64,000 nucleotides of DNA, from the NCBI GenBank assembly GCA_014529385.2, contig CM043956.1, positions 62,152,620-62,216,619 of the forward strand. The letters run 5' to 3'. Every line of letters begins with the position of its first letter. The stretch's first letter is position 1. Below, piece by piece: positions 24,225 through 35,450 of the stretch. The stretch is from Adiantum capillus-veneris. Its lineage: Eukaryota; Streptophyta; Polypodiopsida; Polypodiales; Pteridaceae. The notes below the pieces were generated by a model. That model did not search any database and was not told where the DNA came from. It was given only the letters and a program-made list of their open reading frames with translations. Position numbers and translations under genes: made by a program.

Positions 24225-25148
24225 CTATGGTACTTTTGATTTGTCAGCTCTCACCTTTCTCTTAGGAATTTCCTTTCTCTCTTGCTCTTGCATGGTAGAC
24301 CACGGTGGGGTTGGAGTGCCATAGACCACCACAGAAGCCTCTGCCAATTTGTATCCTTCTTGAAGGAGGTATTCATAAGTGTTCCTTTCTTTCTTTTCCT
24401 TGTCTTTTGGTGAAGGATCTTCCTCTTCTATCTTTTCTAGTGAGTGTTGTGGTTGGGATAAAGAGGGCTTTGGACTTGGAGGAGGAGTAGAGGAGCCTGG
24501 ATGTGAAGGTGGTAGAGTTACACTTTTTGTTTGTTCACCTTCTTTGCTTCTCTTGTTTGGAGCCTCTGGCATTTCTTTTAGTTTCCTTTTGGTATCTTGT
24601 ACCTCTTCCATTGTGAAAGGCTCTAAGTTTTGTTGTTCAATCACCTTTTTAGATTCTTCATAGGCTTGGATGTTATGATCAAATTGATCTTCGAGCGGTC
24701 TTGAGGAACTTCCTCCAATCCTTGCTGGGTCTGGTACCCAATACTCCTCAAAGTATCCTTTGAGTACCCATTCTTTCTTGAATTGCTAGATCAACCTCTT
24801 GATTCAAGTGGCCTTTTGCTTGTGTGTCTCTGTGGGCCTTGATTCTTTTGTCATCTCCATATTACCCTTCTTTTTTGGGTGCTCCTCAGACTCTTCCTCT
24901 GATACAGTTTCTAGCCTCTTTTGGAGCCGTGTGGTGAATTGTGGTGCCACTGCTATTGGTGGTTCATTTTTTGTATCTTGGTTTAACTTGAACCACTCAT
25001 TTTGGGTTGGTGGGTTAGGCCACTGTCCTCTTGCACCGATAGCTTCATATGAAATCTTTGTCAATGTTTTTCCACCTCCAATGTACGTGGGATTTTTTGT
25101 ACCCATACCGACCACTTTCTCATGGAGATATTGGGCGTAATCACACAC
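24225..25148 (-). CDS. gag-like low-complexity ORFs of element D
   Basis: Two frames, 25148-24804 and 24644-24225. The first has EWFKLNQDTKNEPPIAV and an acidic/basic tail. The second has a Ser/Pro-rich stretch (SHPGSSTPPPSPKPSLSQ) followed by Lys/Glu-rich sequence. A stop near 24,790 separates them. They resemble the linker part of a structural polyprotein; no zinc knuckle was found. Confidence 0.4.
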
Positions 25149-25292
25149 TGCTTCTCAATTCCCGAACTATTTTGTGGCCACTGCATGTGGAGGTGTTGTG
25201 TACTTTTGTGGTCTCTTGCTGCAAACATGGAAGTATTGGTTGTAAAGCTTACATATCTTTGCAGCTCTCGGGTCTACCAGGTCTTTGAATGT

Positions 25293-25502
25293 CTAATTGG
25301 GTTTCTTGTGGGAGTAGACATTTACTTCATCTCTTCTTTCTCTAATAGAGCTACCCTTATTATGGATACCTAGTGCATCTACTATGATTTGAGGTGTAAT
25401 AACCACCTCTATCTTCTGTCCATCCAAAGCAGTAATCACTACCTTGCCATCTTTCTGGATTGAGCTGACTAGCTCATAGACTCTTTGCACATCTACACCC
25501 AC
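25293..25502 (-). CDS. first ORF of element D, N-terminal part
   Basis: 69 codons: MGVDVQRVYELVSSIQKDGK, then a Val/Ile-rich stretch ending IIVDALGIHNKG. It is the most upstream recognisable coding block of D after its leader. The pattern resembles the N-terminal domain of plant non-autonomous retroelement proteins, but I cannot name a family. Confidence 0.4.
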   Translation of the reverse strand: MGVDVQRVYELVSSIQKDGKVVITALDGQKIEVVITPQIIVDALGIHNKGSSIRERRDEVNVYSHKKPN

Positions 25503-25963
25503 TGGTGGTGATGTGAAGAAGTTGTAAAAATTTACTCTTTCCAGCTAGGTGAGTGTTTCTTCTTTGTTTGCATACTCCAAAATTTCTCGTTGACTCATTG
25601 GGATATCCATTGTATTTCCTTGAAAGTCTCTAAAAGTTACACCGTCAGTCCTTCTTTTTCTAATGTCTTCTTCTGTACCCAAGCTTTGGCTGGCTTGAGT
25701 GTATCTTTTGGTAGTGTGTAAGGCTCACTGGCTACACTAATTTTGTTCAAGGAAAATCTCTTCTTCTTTGTTGGTGAAACTGGCTAGCGTCTAGTGATCC
25801 TGCGGATTCTCCAACTGCAAAAAATTAGAGTAATTCTTCAGATCTGGTGTTATTGTAGTTTCTAGCTTTCCAAATAACTTTAAAATTGAAACACAAGCAA
25901 ATTAGGGCCTAAGGGTGCTATGAATGTGGCAAAAAGTGTATTTTGGGTGCAGATTCATGTTGT

Positions 25964-27130
25964 GAGGCATCATACGCATATGATGTCTAAGTTCTCATAA
26001 TGATGTGCTTTCTCATATGTGCATAGTTCATAACATATGCATCATGGATACATGCCTGGAATATAGCTTGGGTGTCATTTGGGCAAGATGCCACCACTTT
26101 AGGTTTTTTTCAACCTTGGATATGTATTATGGCCATGGCTTGAGCAAATGATGTTCAAATGGGTTACAACTTGATGAGAAGACTCATAAGAAGGTGCTAT
26201 GAACATTGGCTAGGCAAAACTCCTCTCAGAATGACATTTGAATACCATTAGACCTTGCACACGTATGATGTCTCTTGGTGGAATTTTATTGAAAATGATG
26301 GGAATCGAGATAGTATTCCCATAGCATGTGCATGATGTAAATGTCTTCAAAATTGAATTTGGAATTGGATTTGTAGGTCGGAGGCCATAAAATGGGTTTG
26401 TGTGTTCATATTTCTCCTATGTGGACATATCATGGATAAATGATGTCCATTCATGGGGTACGTAAAATTTGATTGTCAAGCTCATTAGGTTGTGATGGAA
26501 TAGCTGGTAGCCTCATAATCCTTGCAGCTTATCATTTTGTAGGGGTTAGACATCATATGCGTATAATGTCTCTTTCATCTTTTTCGGCTGTGACTGATTG
26601 CGAAGCTAGCCCAAGAGGTGTGCATTGCTCTGATGTGCCTGAAATAGAATTTGGATGAGGTTTCATGTGCCCAAGACCACAAAATGTATTTTTGGATTCT
26701 TAATTTGCAAAATGAGTTGTATAATGGTCAAGTCATGCCTAAATGTGCCCAAACTTGGTGTATGTGATGTATATACCATGAAGTACAATTTTTGGATAGT
26801 CAAAATGCTGACAGAACTCTTCTATGATAGAGCTAGACATCATACGCATATGATGTCTATACCTGTCAATGAGACATTTGAGCATAGGGGCATAATGTAT
26901 GTGCTAAGTGCATGCTTGGCGCTTGTTTTGACTTGATTTGCTTGTCAAACACCACTACAAAAATATGCACAGATTCACAAGTTTCCCAATTTTCCTCTTT
27001 TTACTCACATCTTTGTCTTTTGGGGACCAAATGTTAGCCAAGACTCTAGTCTCAAGGTGTCATTGGGGTCTAGTCTGTTTTGTCAACTTCGGTATCCAAC
27101 TAGGGCCTAGACATCGTACACATATAATGT
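25964..27130. repeat. palindromic tandem array in leader of element D
   Basis: The motif AGACATCATACGCATATGATGT (in parts) recurs at about 25,964, 26,249, 26,548, 26,835 and 27,109, spaced 285, 299, 287 and 274 bp. A weaker version stands near 26,321. Its core, CATCATACGCATATGATG, is nearly self-complementary. The array lies between the primer-binding site and the first ORF. Confidence 0.75.
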
Positions 27131-27654
27131 TGGCTGATGAAAAACTGCACTTTTCTCATCCAAAATTCTTGCATATATGTTCTTTTATACCCAGCAACAC
27201 TCAGCCATGCCCAATTGTCTACTGAAGCTTGTTTATTACATTTCTTTCCAAAGATCATCTTTTCTAAGATTGTAAATGCAACCAAGCATGAAAGAAAAAT
27301 TTCTAGAGATGGATAGCTCTAGATCCCAATCGCATGTCCTATTTACAACTACTCCTACAAAACATGTATAAGGACTTGCATTTATGAGCTGAGAAAATGC
27401 TTCACCATCTCTTTTGAACTCATTAACGCTTGTATCTCCTCACAAATCGCCCATAATCCAACAAAATCTAATTAAGATTAATACTACCTATTATGGAAAA
27501 TCCGGGCAAGACAAATGTTCCCTAGCACTCCCCTAAGATCCAAAGAGTCCCACTCTTTGCTCCTCCTAAAGTTAAATAACACAACTCTAATAATTGGAGG
27601 TACTTTTACCTCGTAGGACTAGTTTAAGGTCATCTACCTAGGGCTCTCGTCCCC

Positions 27655-27668
27655 AGAAGTGGCACCAA
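27655..27668 (-). promoter_or_regulatory. primer-binding site of element D
   Basis: On the minus strand the 5' LTR ends GACAACA and is followed by TTGGTGCCACTTCTGGGG. The TGG one base inside fits pairing with a tRNA CCA end. Confidence 0.55.
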
Positions 27669-28590
27669 TGTTGTCGAGCAGACACACTGCTCGCAACTGC
27701 TAGAAGAGCAAGAACTAGGCTAAAGAACAAGATGTCAACCAAGGACAAAGCTTGACCAATAGGCACATTGAAACAAATAGATGGTTGGAAATCACCTACT
27801 TGACCTTCTAAGAGAATCACTACCAAATGAAATCAATTAAAACACATCAAGAACATGCAACCACAACCTTTCTTATGAAGACAATGCTCGTTGAAACGCA
27901 AGCTAAAGTTGTCAAATCATCACAAAACTCAAGGGCTAACCTCTACACACCTAGAGGACACCATCCTATGGTCTCTAACCAAACTTACCACCCATAAACA
28001 CCCGGTGTAGAAATCGCGTATAAAGACATGCCAAAATTTACAAGTCCCTGATTCTCAACATGCTTAGATCTAAGGCGTATCTCATCCCTTCATGGTCACA
28101 ATGACATATAGCAATCACTAAATGGATGCATGGTTGGAGAGAAAACTCACATTGAAGCTTGTGGAAGAGCTCTTCATAAAGAGACAGACACCGGACAAGC
28201 TTGCCGTTGAAGTGTAGCGCTTGCCATTGCTAACACAATGGTGAAGTCACCTTCGCAATGTATCCACCATAGAGCACATGTAGGGAGAAGAAGAAGACCT
28301 CCCTCTCTCTCAACACACAACATGCAATCATGTATACTTAGTGGATCTCAAAAGCTGATTCATTCCAAAGTTGTATTAGGTTTACAAAAATTGACTTTTA
28401 TACCTCAGCCTTGGAGGTTCTAGCTCACCAAGATTACATCCTACCATCTATTGTGGGGTTAGAGATTCTGCATACTTACAAAATTACAATCTGGAAACTC
28501 AATCATATCCCAAAATAACTACAACGAGTTTGTTAGAATAAGTATTACAAAAATTGGGATCTTCCTGTGTATTAGCCATAGCCGTCAACA
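27669..28590 (-). repeat. LTR of element D (5' LTR), 922 bp
   Basis: TGTTGTCGAGCAGACAC..GCCGTCAACA, aligning with 21360-22236. About 45 bp longer than its partner because of small insertions. Confidence 0.88.
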
Positions 28591-29250
28591 ACAAGATGAA
28601 GATGAAGTTATTGATGCTTTCTTATCCGGTTGTGAAGCCTATGAATTGAATAGTTTGAATGGAGTTTCTGATGAGAGTACCTATTTAGAGCGGGTGTCAG
28701 ATGAACCTTTGCAATGTTAAGATGGATTGTTAAGTAGCATGGATGTAGATGAGGAAGCAAAGGATGAAATTGACAAGTATGAAGATTGTCGAGATCATGC
28801 TAATTGTGAACAAGTTATCCAGGGAAGTTTTACTTATATACTAATGCATGAGTTGTATGAGGAGACAACTTTTACGCTTTTGATGAACGTTGAGGCCTTG
28901 AACGGTGGTTTTACTAAGTGTGCTAATGATGAAGATTTATAGAATAAAGCTATTTTCTATGATCAAGCTAGAATCCCAAGTAAAAATGCCTTGGATGGTA
29001 CAAGTCCATATTGTTCCAAGGTTCTTCATGATGATTATGCAGTCAGAGGGGGTGATGATAATAAATCACCATGGGTACTGCAAAAGGTGCACAATTTTCT
29101 TCATTTCCTTGGATGATACACCAACTATGGTTGGGTTTGGATTCTATTTCTAATGATGCTTATGTTAGCAATGTAATGGAAATGGCCTATGAAATTTGGG
29201 AAGAGCGGAATTCAGAGAATTAGAGTGAGCATTTTTGTGAGATTAATTTG
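28591..29250 (+). pseudogene. 3' part of the B-family acidic ORF interrupted by element D
   Basis: The frame around 28727-28942 carries DEEAKDEIDKYEDCRDHANC, matching DEEAEDDMDEYEDSSDHADC of element B at about 10,480. LLMNVE, the RGGDD block, VHNFLHFLG and WLGLDSI follow in the same order as in B. A stop (TAG) at 28,939 and frameshifts break it. It is the continuation of the relic at 20,521-21,359. Confidence 0.7.
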
Positions 29251-29990
29251 AGAACATAGAGGGTGAACTTAATTGATGGTAGCAACATGAACATAGTACT
29301 TAATTAACTTGGCATGAACAATACTTTTGCAAGAGAGAGAAAAAGTATAAGTGAACATGACAAAAGTTGAGGACCGGATTTCGGTCCCCCCTCCAAAAGG
29401 CGTTTGTATTATAGATTCTCCCATCCAGAGAGACTTGGTACAATAAAATCTTTGTGTTTCTTGTGACCATAACATAAACTTTGCAAAAAGCATTAACTAT
29501 CCCAAGCCTCAGTCCCAAGACCTCAAACACCTTCGAAGGTGGAGAGAGCTAGCAGGGAATGAGGGTAGGGAAGAGAAGAACCATTCATAGGAGAAAGAAA
29601 TAGTTCCTTATTTTTTAACACTCTTCTTGATTTTCATAGCATAATAGCATAATAATGAAGATGAAGACGATGGAAAGGTTAAGCATTGAAGCGTGGCTCT
29701 CTGGTTAGATTTGCATTCCATAGCTACGACCACTAATCTTCAACCACTTGATACTCTGTCAACCACTCGACACCACAAAGTATTGCGTTCTCTCTTCTCT
29801 TAAAAACACTCTCTGAAATAGTCCGAGCTAGCATATATTGTTTTAGAGAAAACATTTTCAGAGGAAAAGACACAGAAAGGGAGAGATAGAGAAGCACTTG
29901 CATGCTACATCTACTTCACTCAAATCTTGCATGCTACATCAATTCTTGCAGCCACTAATATTCAACCTCTCGGTACGAGTACAAAGAATT
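29251..29990. other. no recognisable gene
   Basis: A C-rich run (CCCCCCTCC) at about 29,387 could be a decayed polypurine complement. No LTR boundary is clear and no coding sequence was recognised. Confidence 0.4.
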
Positions 29991-29992
29991 AT

Positions 29993-30048
<56 letters not shown>
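29993..30048. repeat. (CT)n microsatellite
   Basis: About 28 CT units. The minus-strand ORFs through it owe their Arg-Glu repeats to it. Confidence 0.95.
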
Positions 30049-30051
<3 letters not shown>

Positions 30052-30130
30052 TCTGAAACAATACACGTTGTCATGAGTTTTTTGGAGCAAACGATTGCGC
30101 ATATGTATATATCCATGCATGGTGCATCGA

Positions 30131-30558
30131 ATAAAGGATTTCCCATTTTCCCAAGCCAGGTGGTTGAGTGGGGCCCACATGTGTACAGGTAGGACAACAT
30201 GTACATAGTGCATTGATTTTCACTATCACCAGTACCAGTGTCTTTTTTCTATAATAATGAGGAGTTTCTAGCACGTAAAACTTCTTGAGGAAGCTATCCA
30301 CGGGCCGATGACATGAGGTAAGTAGGTGCGTCAGATGGCATCTAATAAAGGATTGCCCATTTTCCCGAGCCAGGTGGTTGAGTGGGGCCCACATGTGTAC
30401 AGGTAGGACAGCATGTACATAGTGCATCGATTTTCACTATCACCAATACCAGTGTCTTTTTTCTATAATAATGAGGAGTTTCTAGCGCGTAAAACTTCTT
30501 GAGGAAGCTATTCGCGGGCTGATGACATGCGGTAAGCAGGTGCGTCAGATGGAATCTA
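30131..30558. repeat. 214-bp tandem duplication
   Basis: ATAAAGGATT at 30,131 recurs at 30,345. The whole unit (the GCCAGGTGGTTGAGTGGGGC, CACTATCACCA and GAGGAGTTTCTAGC segments) is repeated with about 5% difference. Minus-strand ORFs here repeat accordingly and are not considered genes. Confidence 0.85.
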
Positions 30559-33500
30559 GTGGCGTCAGGAGGTCGAATGGGGTCAATATTTGCACGTGGA
30601 TGAGTGCAGACACAACGTGGATGAGTACAGACACAACGTGGGTGTTTTCTTGAGATAATTATGTAGAAAGGTCATCATGAGAATTGTATTTGGGGGCCAC
30701 TTCACGTGGTTGTGGGATGCATTATTGAAAAAGTTAAGTACCAGGTGTGCGGATGGATGCAACAGGGTGACAACTATGCATTGCGAGGTCAGTTTTGGCC
30801 TGTTTGGGGTCCGTTTGAGGTCAACTAAAAAGGCCAAGGGTGCCCAACTAATAAATCTAAGTGTGGGAACTGAAAAACCTGAGAGAAGACCAGAAAAAAC
30901 ATGGAGAGAAGAGGAGGAACTTCCGCAACTGTGTTTTTGCTATTTTTGGAGCCTGTTTTGGCCATAAACTACTCAAGATTTGACCACTTTGACATTGTAG
31001 ACTAGAGTTTTGGGCCGTTCCAGACGTGATGGCACTGTCCATTTTGCCAAATTCCTCACTTTTTTTCTGCTATATTGGTCGTGTAAGTTTCTCCTATGAG
31101 CGAAGCTTCTACTCCAATTTGTGATTGTATTTGGCATATTTTACCCATGTTGTGTGAGCTATTTTCCCCATTGATGTTGGCCCAAGCTCAATTGTATCTA
31201 ATCATAAAAAAATTTCCTCTTTTGAGCTTAGTGCTTTGGGTGTGTGTGTGTGTCTCTCTCTCTCTCTGTGGAGTGGGTAAATGGGTAGTCTCTCTCCTCT
31301 CACTTCATAGGTGTGTTTCATGTCTCAGCCAGGTGGGTTGTGTAAGCTGAGTAATGCCCAATAGTGTGCGTGTGTATCATCCCAAGAGTGTGTGTCAGGT
31401 CATTATTGAGGCGTTGTGTGTGTTTTCATCCCACTCTTATTCTTTTGGTGCCCCCACTGAGGATCTTCTTCGAGCTCCTTCAGCTTCAGGATTACAGGTT
31501 GCAAATTACAAGTTACATGTTACAGGGACAAGTACAGGTACAGGTGATTCACACAGGTACAGGTAGCTGTAGTAGAGTGATACACTGATGGTGGTAGTCA
31601 CTTGAAGTTGCCGTGGATATGCATCATTTGGCGCCTGTTTGAGCGCATTTTCTATTGGTATTGTACGTTACTTGTGGAAACTTCCATTGTACGCCTTTGT
31701 GGAGCCATACTTGGTTTTATTTGGCAGTCCCAGCCATTTCTGAGACTTGGTCTGGAAGATAGTCATTTCTGAGACTTGACTATACGAGATTTGCATAAGC
31801 CTTCGTGTGAGAGTCAATAGCATGAGGTTTAATTATGCTGGGGGATTCTCAAATGTGAGATCCTTTCAATGATACACGTAGCTGGAGCATCCTTTTCATG
31901 ACCTCACCATAGGCTATGTACTAGTCATTCCTACTTGATGCTCGAGTTCTATTGTTGGCAGTTTATGCATACATATACAGCCTATATTTTGGGTTCACAT
32001 TGCTCTACTTTTGGGGAAACTCTGCCAAAATTTTTCCAAGATATGATGGATGGTTTTTTGGTCTTTTGAGCCATTTTATGATGTTATGCTGTTGAAATTC
32101 TGGCAAAATCAAAGGATAAGTTAGGTGTGCCTTCTTGGGAGTTGCATGGTGGGATTTACGTTCTAGGTCCATCCCAAGGCAGTAAGTTGAAAAAATTGCT
32201 TTTGAATAGACCATTTAGTGTGGCAATATATCACCAAATGTAGCCCCCATATTTAACAAAGCTATACAATATAAAAAGATTGTAGTATGGTGACTGGTGC
32301 CCACATCCATTGCTGCAAAGCATAACCAATGAGGTTGTTGGAATTTCCATTTGTGGTCATCATCATAAGGAGCTTTCAATGTCTAGAAGGCACACATGCA
32401 AGGTGTTCATCTTCAAAGGCTCGATCCTCTTCAGGACTTGAGATGCATAGATGCCCTTGATCCAATGTGAAGGTTCAATATGCCAAAATATGCAAGGAGA
32501 GCTCACACAAATCATGCTTGATCTATGTAACCATAGATGAGCCTACAAATAGAATATTCCTAAGTATTTCACAAAGCATTGATTATTAGTAGGTCATTAG
32601 AAGGCTCTACACCTATCGGTTGCAAATAATTTATTGTCTTCAAAAGGCATACTTGATAGTTTATCACCATAAAATTCTTCTCAATTATCCATAGTTTTTT
32701 ATTGTATTTTTTATACCTAGGCTAAATTTTTAGGATTGAAGTGTCATGATTGGTAGACAAACTTTGACAACAACCTATGATAGTAATACAAAATGGGAGT
32801 GCATGCATATGTTTGTGAGTGATCAAGGATTTTTTTGATGGTAGCAACACAAACAAAACAAGAGAATGCTTGCGCCTAAGTGTTGTACAACATTTGATAA
32901 GATTTCTAAGAATGCTTAATGTTGCCATGACCACAATAGAGAAGGCAAAGCAAAGAGAATGCATGAAGCCCTGCAAACGTCTTGTGTGATATAAATTGCA
33001 AGATGCAAAATGAAATATACACGATCAAAATTTGAAAATCTGATAAAATTTGAAATGTATAATCATTGGTGTATACTACCTACAAGAAAAGAAATCTAAT
33101 ACAAAATTATTTAAAAAAATTTCAAGTACTTGTTTTACTTTAATTAACTTTCGCAAGCATATTGAAGGGCTCTTATGCAAAGGAATCTACAAATGGTTCT
33201 ACAGTTGGACATCCAGCGATAGGGGACACAATCTACGAATGGGAAAAAAGACTTGACTAGAGTAGGAGCTTAAAGAGGTCAACACAGAGATGGAGACAGG
33301 CTCAAACGGGAACAAAAGACCTAGCTCACAGGCAGAATCCACCAGGGTTTCTGATGAAGGGCTGGCGGATAGAGCCTAGAATGCTCTGAAAAATTCTCTT
33401 CCGTAGCAGGTAGAGATCACGGAAGCCATCACGGTGGCCATTCCACCAACCCTTATTAAAAAACAAGTGGTTATGCATATCTATGATAAGTGATAAAACC

Positions 33501-35290
33501 ATGAGGCACACTCATGGAAATGGGAGAAATTATAAAAGGCCTCTTGATGGGGTAGGCTTGTGGTCCAAACCTTTTTGTAAAATCAATTTAAAATCTCCAT
33601 ATTAATCTTTGACATGATGCTACATGCAGGAATTTCGTTAGCGTGATCACAAACAGCCTACATGTTGCATGCAATCTCTTCTCCCATCCATGGAGAGTGT
33701 GCCCACCTTGAGACACAAGGTCGATGTGTACAACTAAAGTATGTTGTACACCAAGACATTCAAAGTAACAAATTTTTGGTACCATTTCTATCTTGTGGCT
33801 TTGTTGTCCTAATTGTCAAGGATCTGCATAAGTTATTATATACCAAGTCATTGAAAGCTAAATACATAAAAAATATACCCTAACTTCTCTCGTGCTCTTG
33901 AGTTCCTCTCTACTTTTTTATTATGGAGGCCAAGAGTTGTTCTAGATGTGGACATGGCCTACTAAAGTAAGTGTATAATCATAGGGGAGACATATGAGGG
34001 TTGGCTAGGTCTGCCCTAGTCTTTGTTATTAAATGTTCATCTAAGTGTAGGAGGACTTGCTACGGTTAAGTCCCACATTGTAAGCCACATTGGACCATAC
34101 TGTTAGAGCTTTACAATCTCTCTCTCTCTCTCGCTCTCTCTCTCTCTTTCACATACACACCTACACATACCTAGAGACTCCCACACACACCCTCTCTCCT
34201 TTCCCCCTCCATGATATATGTGTGTGTGTGTCACATAGGCGCACACGCACGTGCACACACACACACACACATGTGTAGACACACACTCACTCCTCCTCGT
34301 GCTATCATCTTGTATTCATTGTCTTTGCATGCACTACCCTCTATTTGCCACACAAAGGCAAAGAAGACATGGAGGGGGACAGAATTGAGACGTCCGTCTT
34401 ACAAGTTGTGTGATAGAGGGACAAGAGGGATATATGGAGATGGAGGAGATGGTGTAGAGGATGCAAGAAACCTTAGGGCTAGCTTGTATTTTTGGACAGG
34501 TTGTATATGTTGAGAAGACAAGCAAGCAAGGCCTTCAAAGCTCCTATGCCTCCTTTGGGGTAGATTTTTTATGTGGAGTCCTACCATGTGGCGAGCGAGA
34601 ATTGTCGAGTGAAGGAAAATCCGAGCAAATGAATAAAGAAACCAAATGGGCTTTGTCAAGAAAGATGAATGAAGATCCTACTTAAAGCCCTAAGTAATAG
34701 CAATAATACTGTTCAAAATGAGAATCTTTTCTAGAATCCCTAAGTAATCGTAGCAATAGCATTGTTCAAAATTAGACTTTAGATTCTTTTGTGCAGTTGA
34801 GGCTTGATGTCGAGCAATGAGAAACCCAAGCAGGTAGCAAAGCTATTACAAACCATGCAATGATCCACAACTACATTCAACACCATAAGTTTAATTTTAA
34901 CTTTAAATTTAGTCAACAATGCTCATACATCTACAAAGTTTCTAAACTATATTAAGAGACAATTGTCATATCTTATAACCAAAAAAGAGAGATTTCTTTA
35001 GGATTATAAGATAACAAGTGGAATATTTAGTGGAATATAGAGAGAAACATGTCATGCCTCTACACTTTAACAACAACAAGAAATGCTACGGTTCTATCTC
35101 ATGACTATGAGGAGTCACACTCGTCATCAATAAAAACATTGCGCCTCTGGCACTTCTTGTGGGTGTCAAAATCGTATCAGATATCAGCAGCCATGGTTTT
35201 TGCAATCCCCTCAGCATAAACTGGCAACACACTTCCATACAAAAAGAAAAAGGTAAGTCTCATAATCCACATGTAAGCAATACATAACCT
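30559..35290. other. intergenic stretch without a supported gene
   Basis: Only short ORFs without family features. It contains GT/CT microsatellites at about 31,237-31,266 and 34,110-34,150, and (CA)n near 34,250-34,270. TTGGTGCCCCCACTG at 31,446 resembles the primer-binding site of element D, so a retroelement relic may lie nearby, but no LTR pair was found. Confidence 0.5.
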
Positions 35291-35450
35291 TCATCATTGA
35301 AACATAACAAATCTCAAATTGTTGTTTGAATCATTATCCATAATTTTCAAATACTGAACAATCAATGATACCAAAAACTGACAAAGTAGCATAAAAGTTA
35401 GATGGAAACATAAAATAGTGGGGGAAAATGAAGTGTAAGATGAACTCTCA

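Larger units (their letters stand above)
21360..28590 (-). mobile_element. LTR retroelement D without polymerase, complete
   Basis: LTRs at 21360-22236 and 27669-28590, both TGTTGTC..GTCAACA on the plus strand, flank 5.4 kb of internal DNA. Flanking bases are GCAAG and ACAAG, a probable 5-bp target duplication with one change. A primer-binding site (TTGGTGCCACTTC on the minus strand) and a G-rich purine tract at the other end fix the orientation. Internal ORFs are gag-like or of unknown type; no RT, RNase H or integrase motif is seen. Confidence 0.85.

Noticed and set aside
22885-25373. Plus-strand ORFs inside element D
   Set aside because: They are shadows of the minus-strand ORFs of that element; codon patterns and family matches are on the minus strand.
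31446-31470. Primer-binding site of another LTR element (TTGGTGCCCCCACTG)
   Set aside because: No LTR end adjoins it and no partner was found, so it is mentioned only as a possibility.
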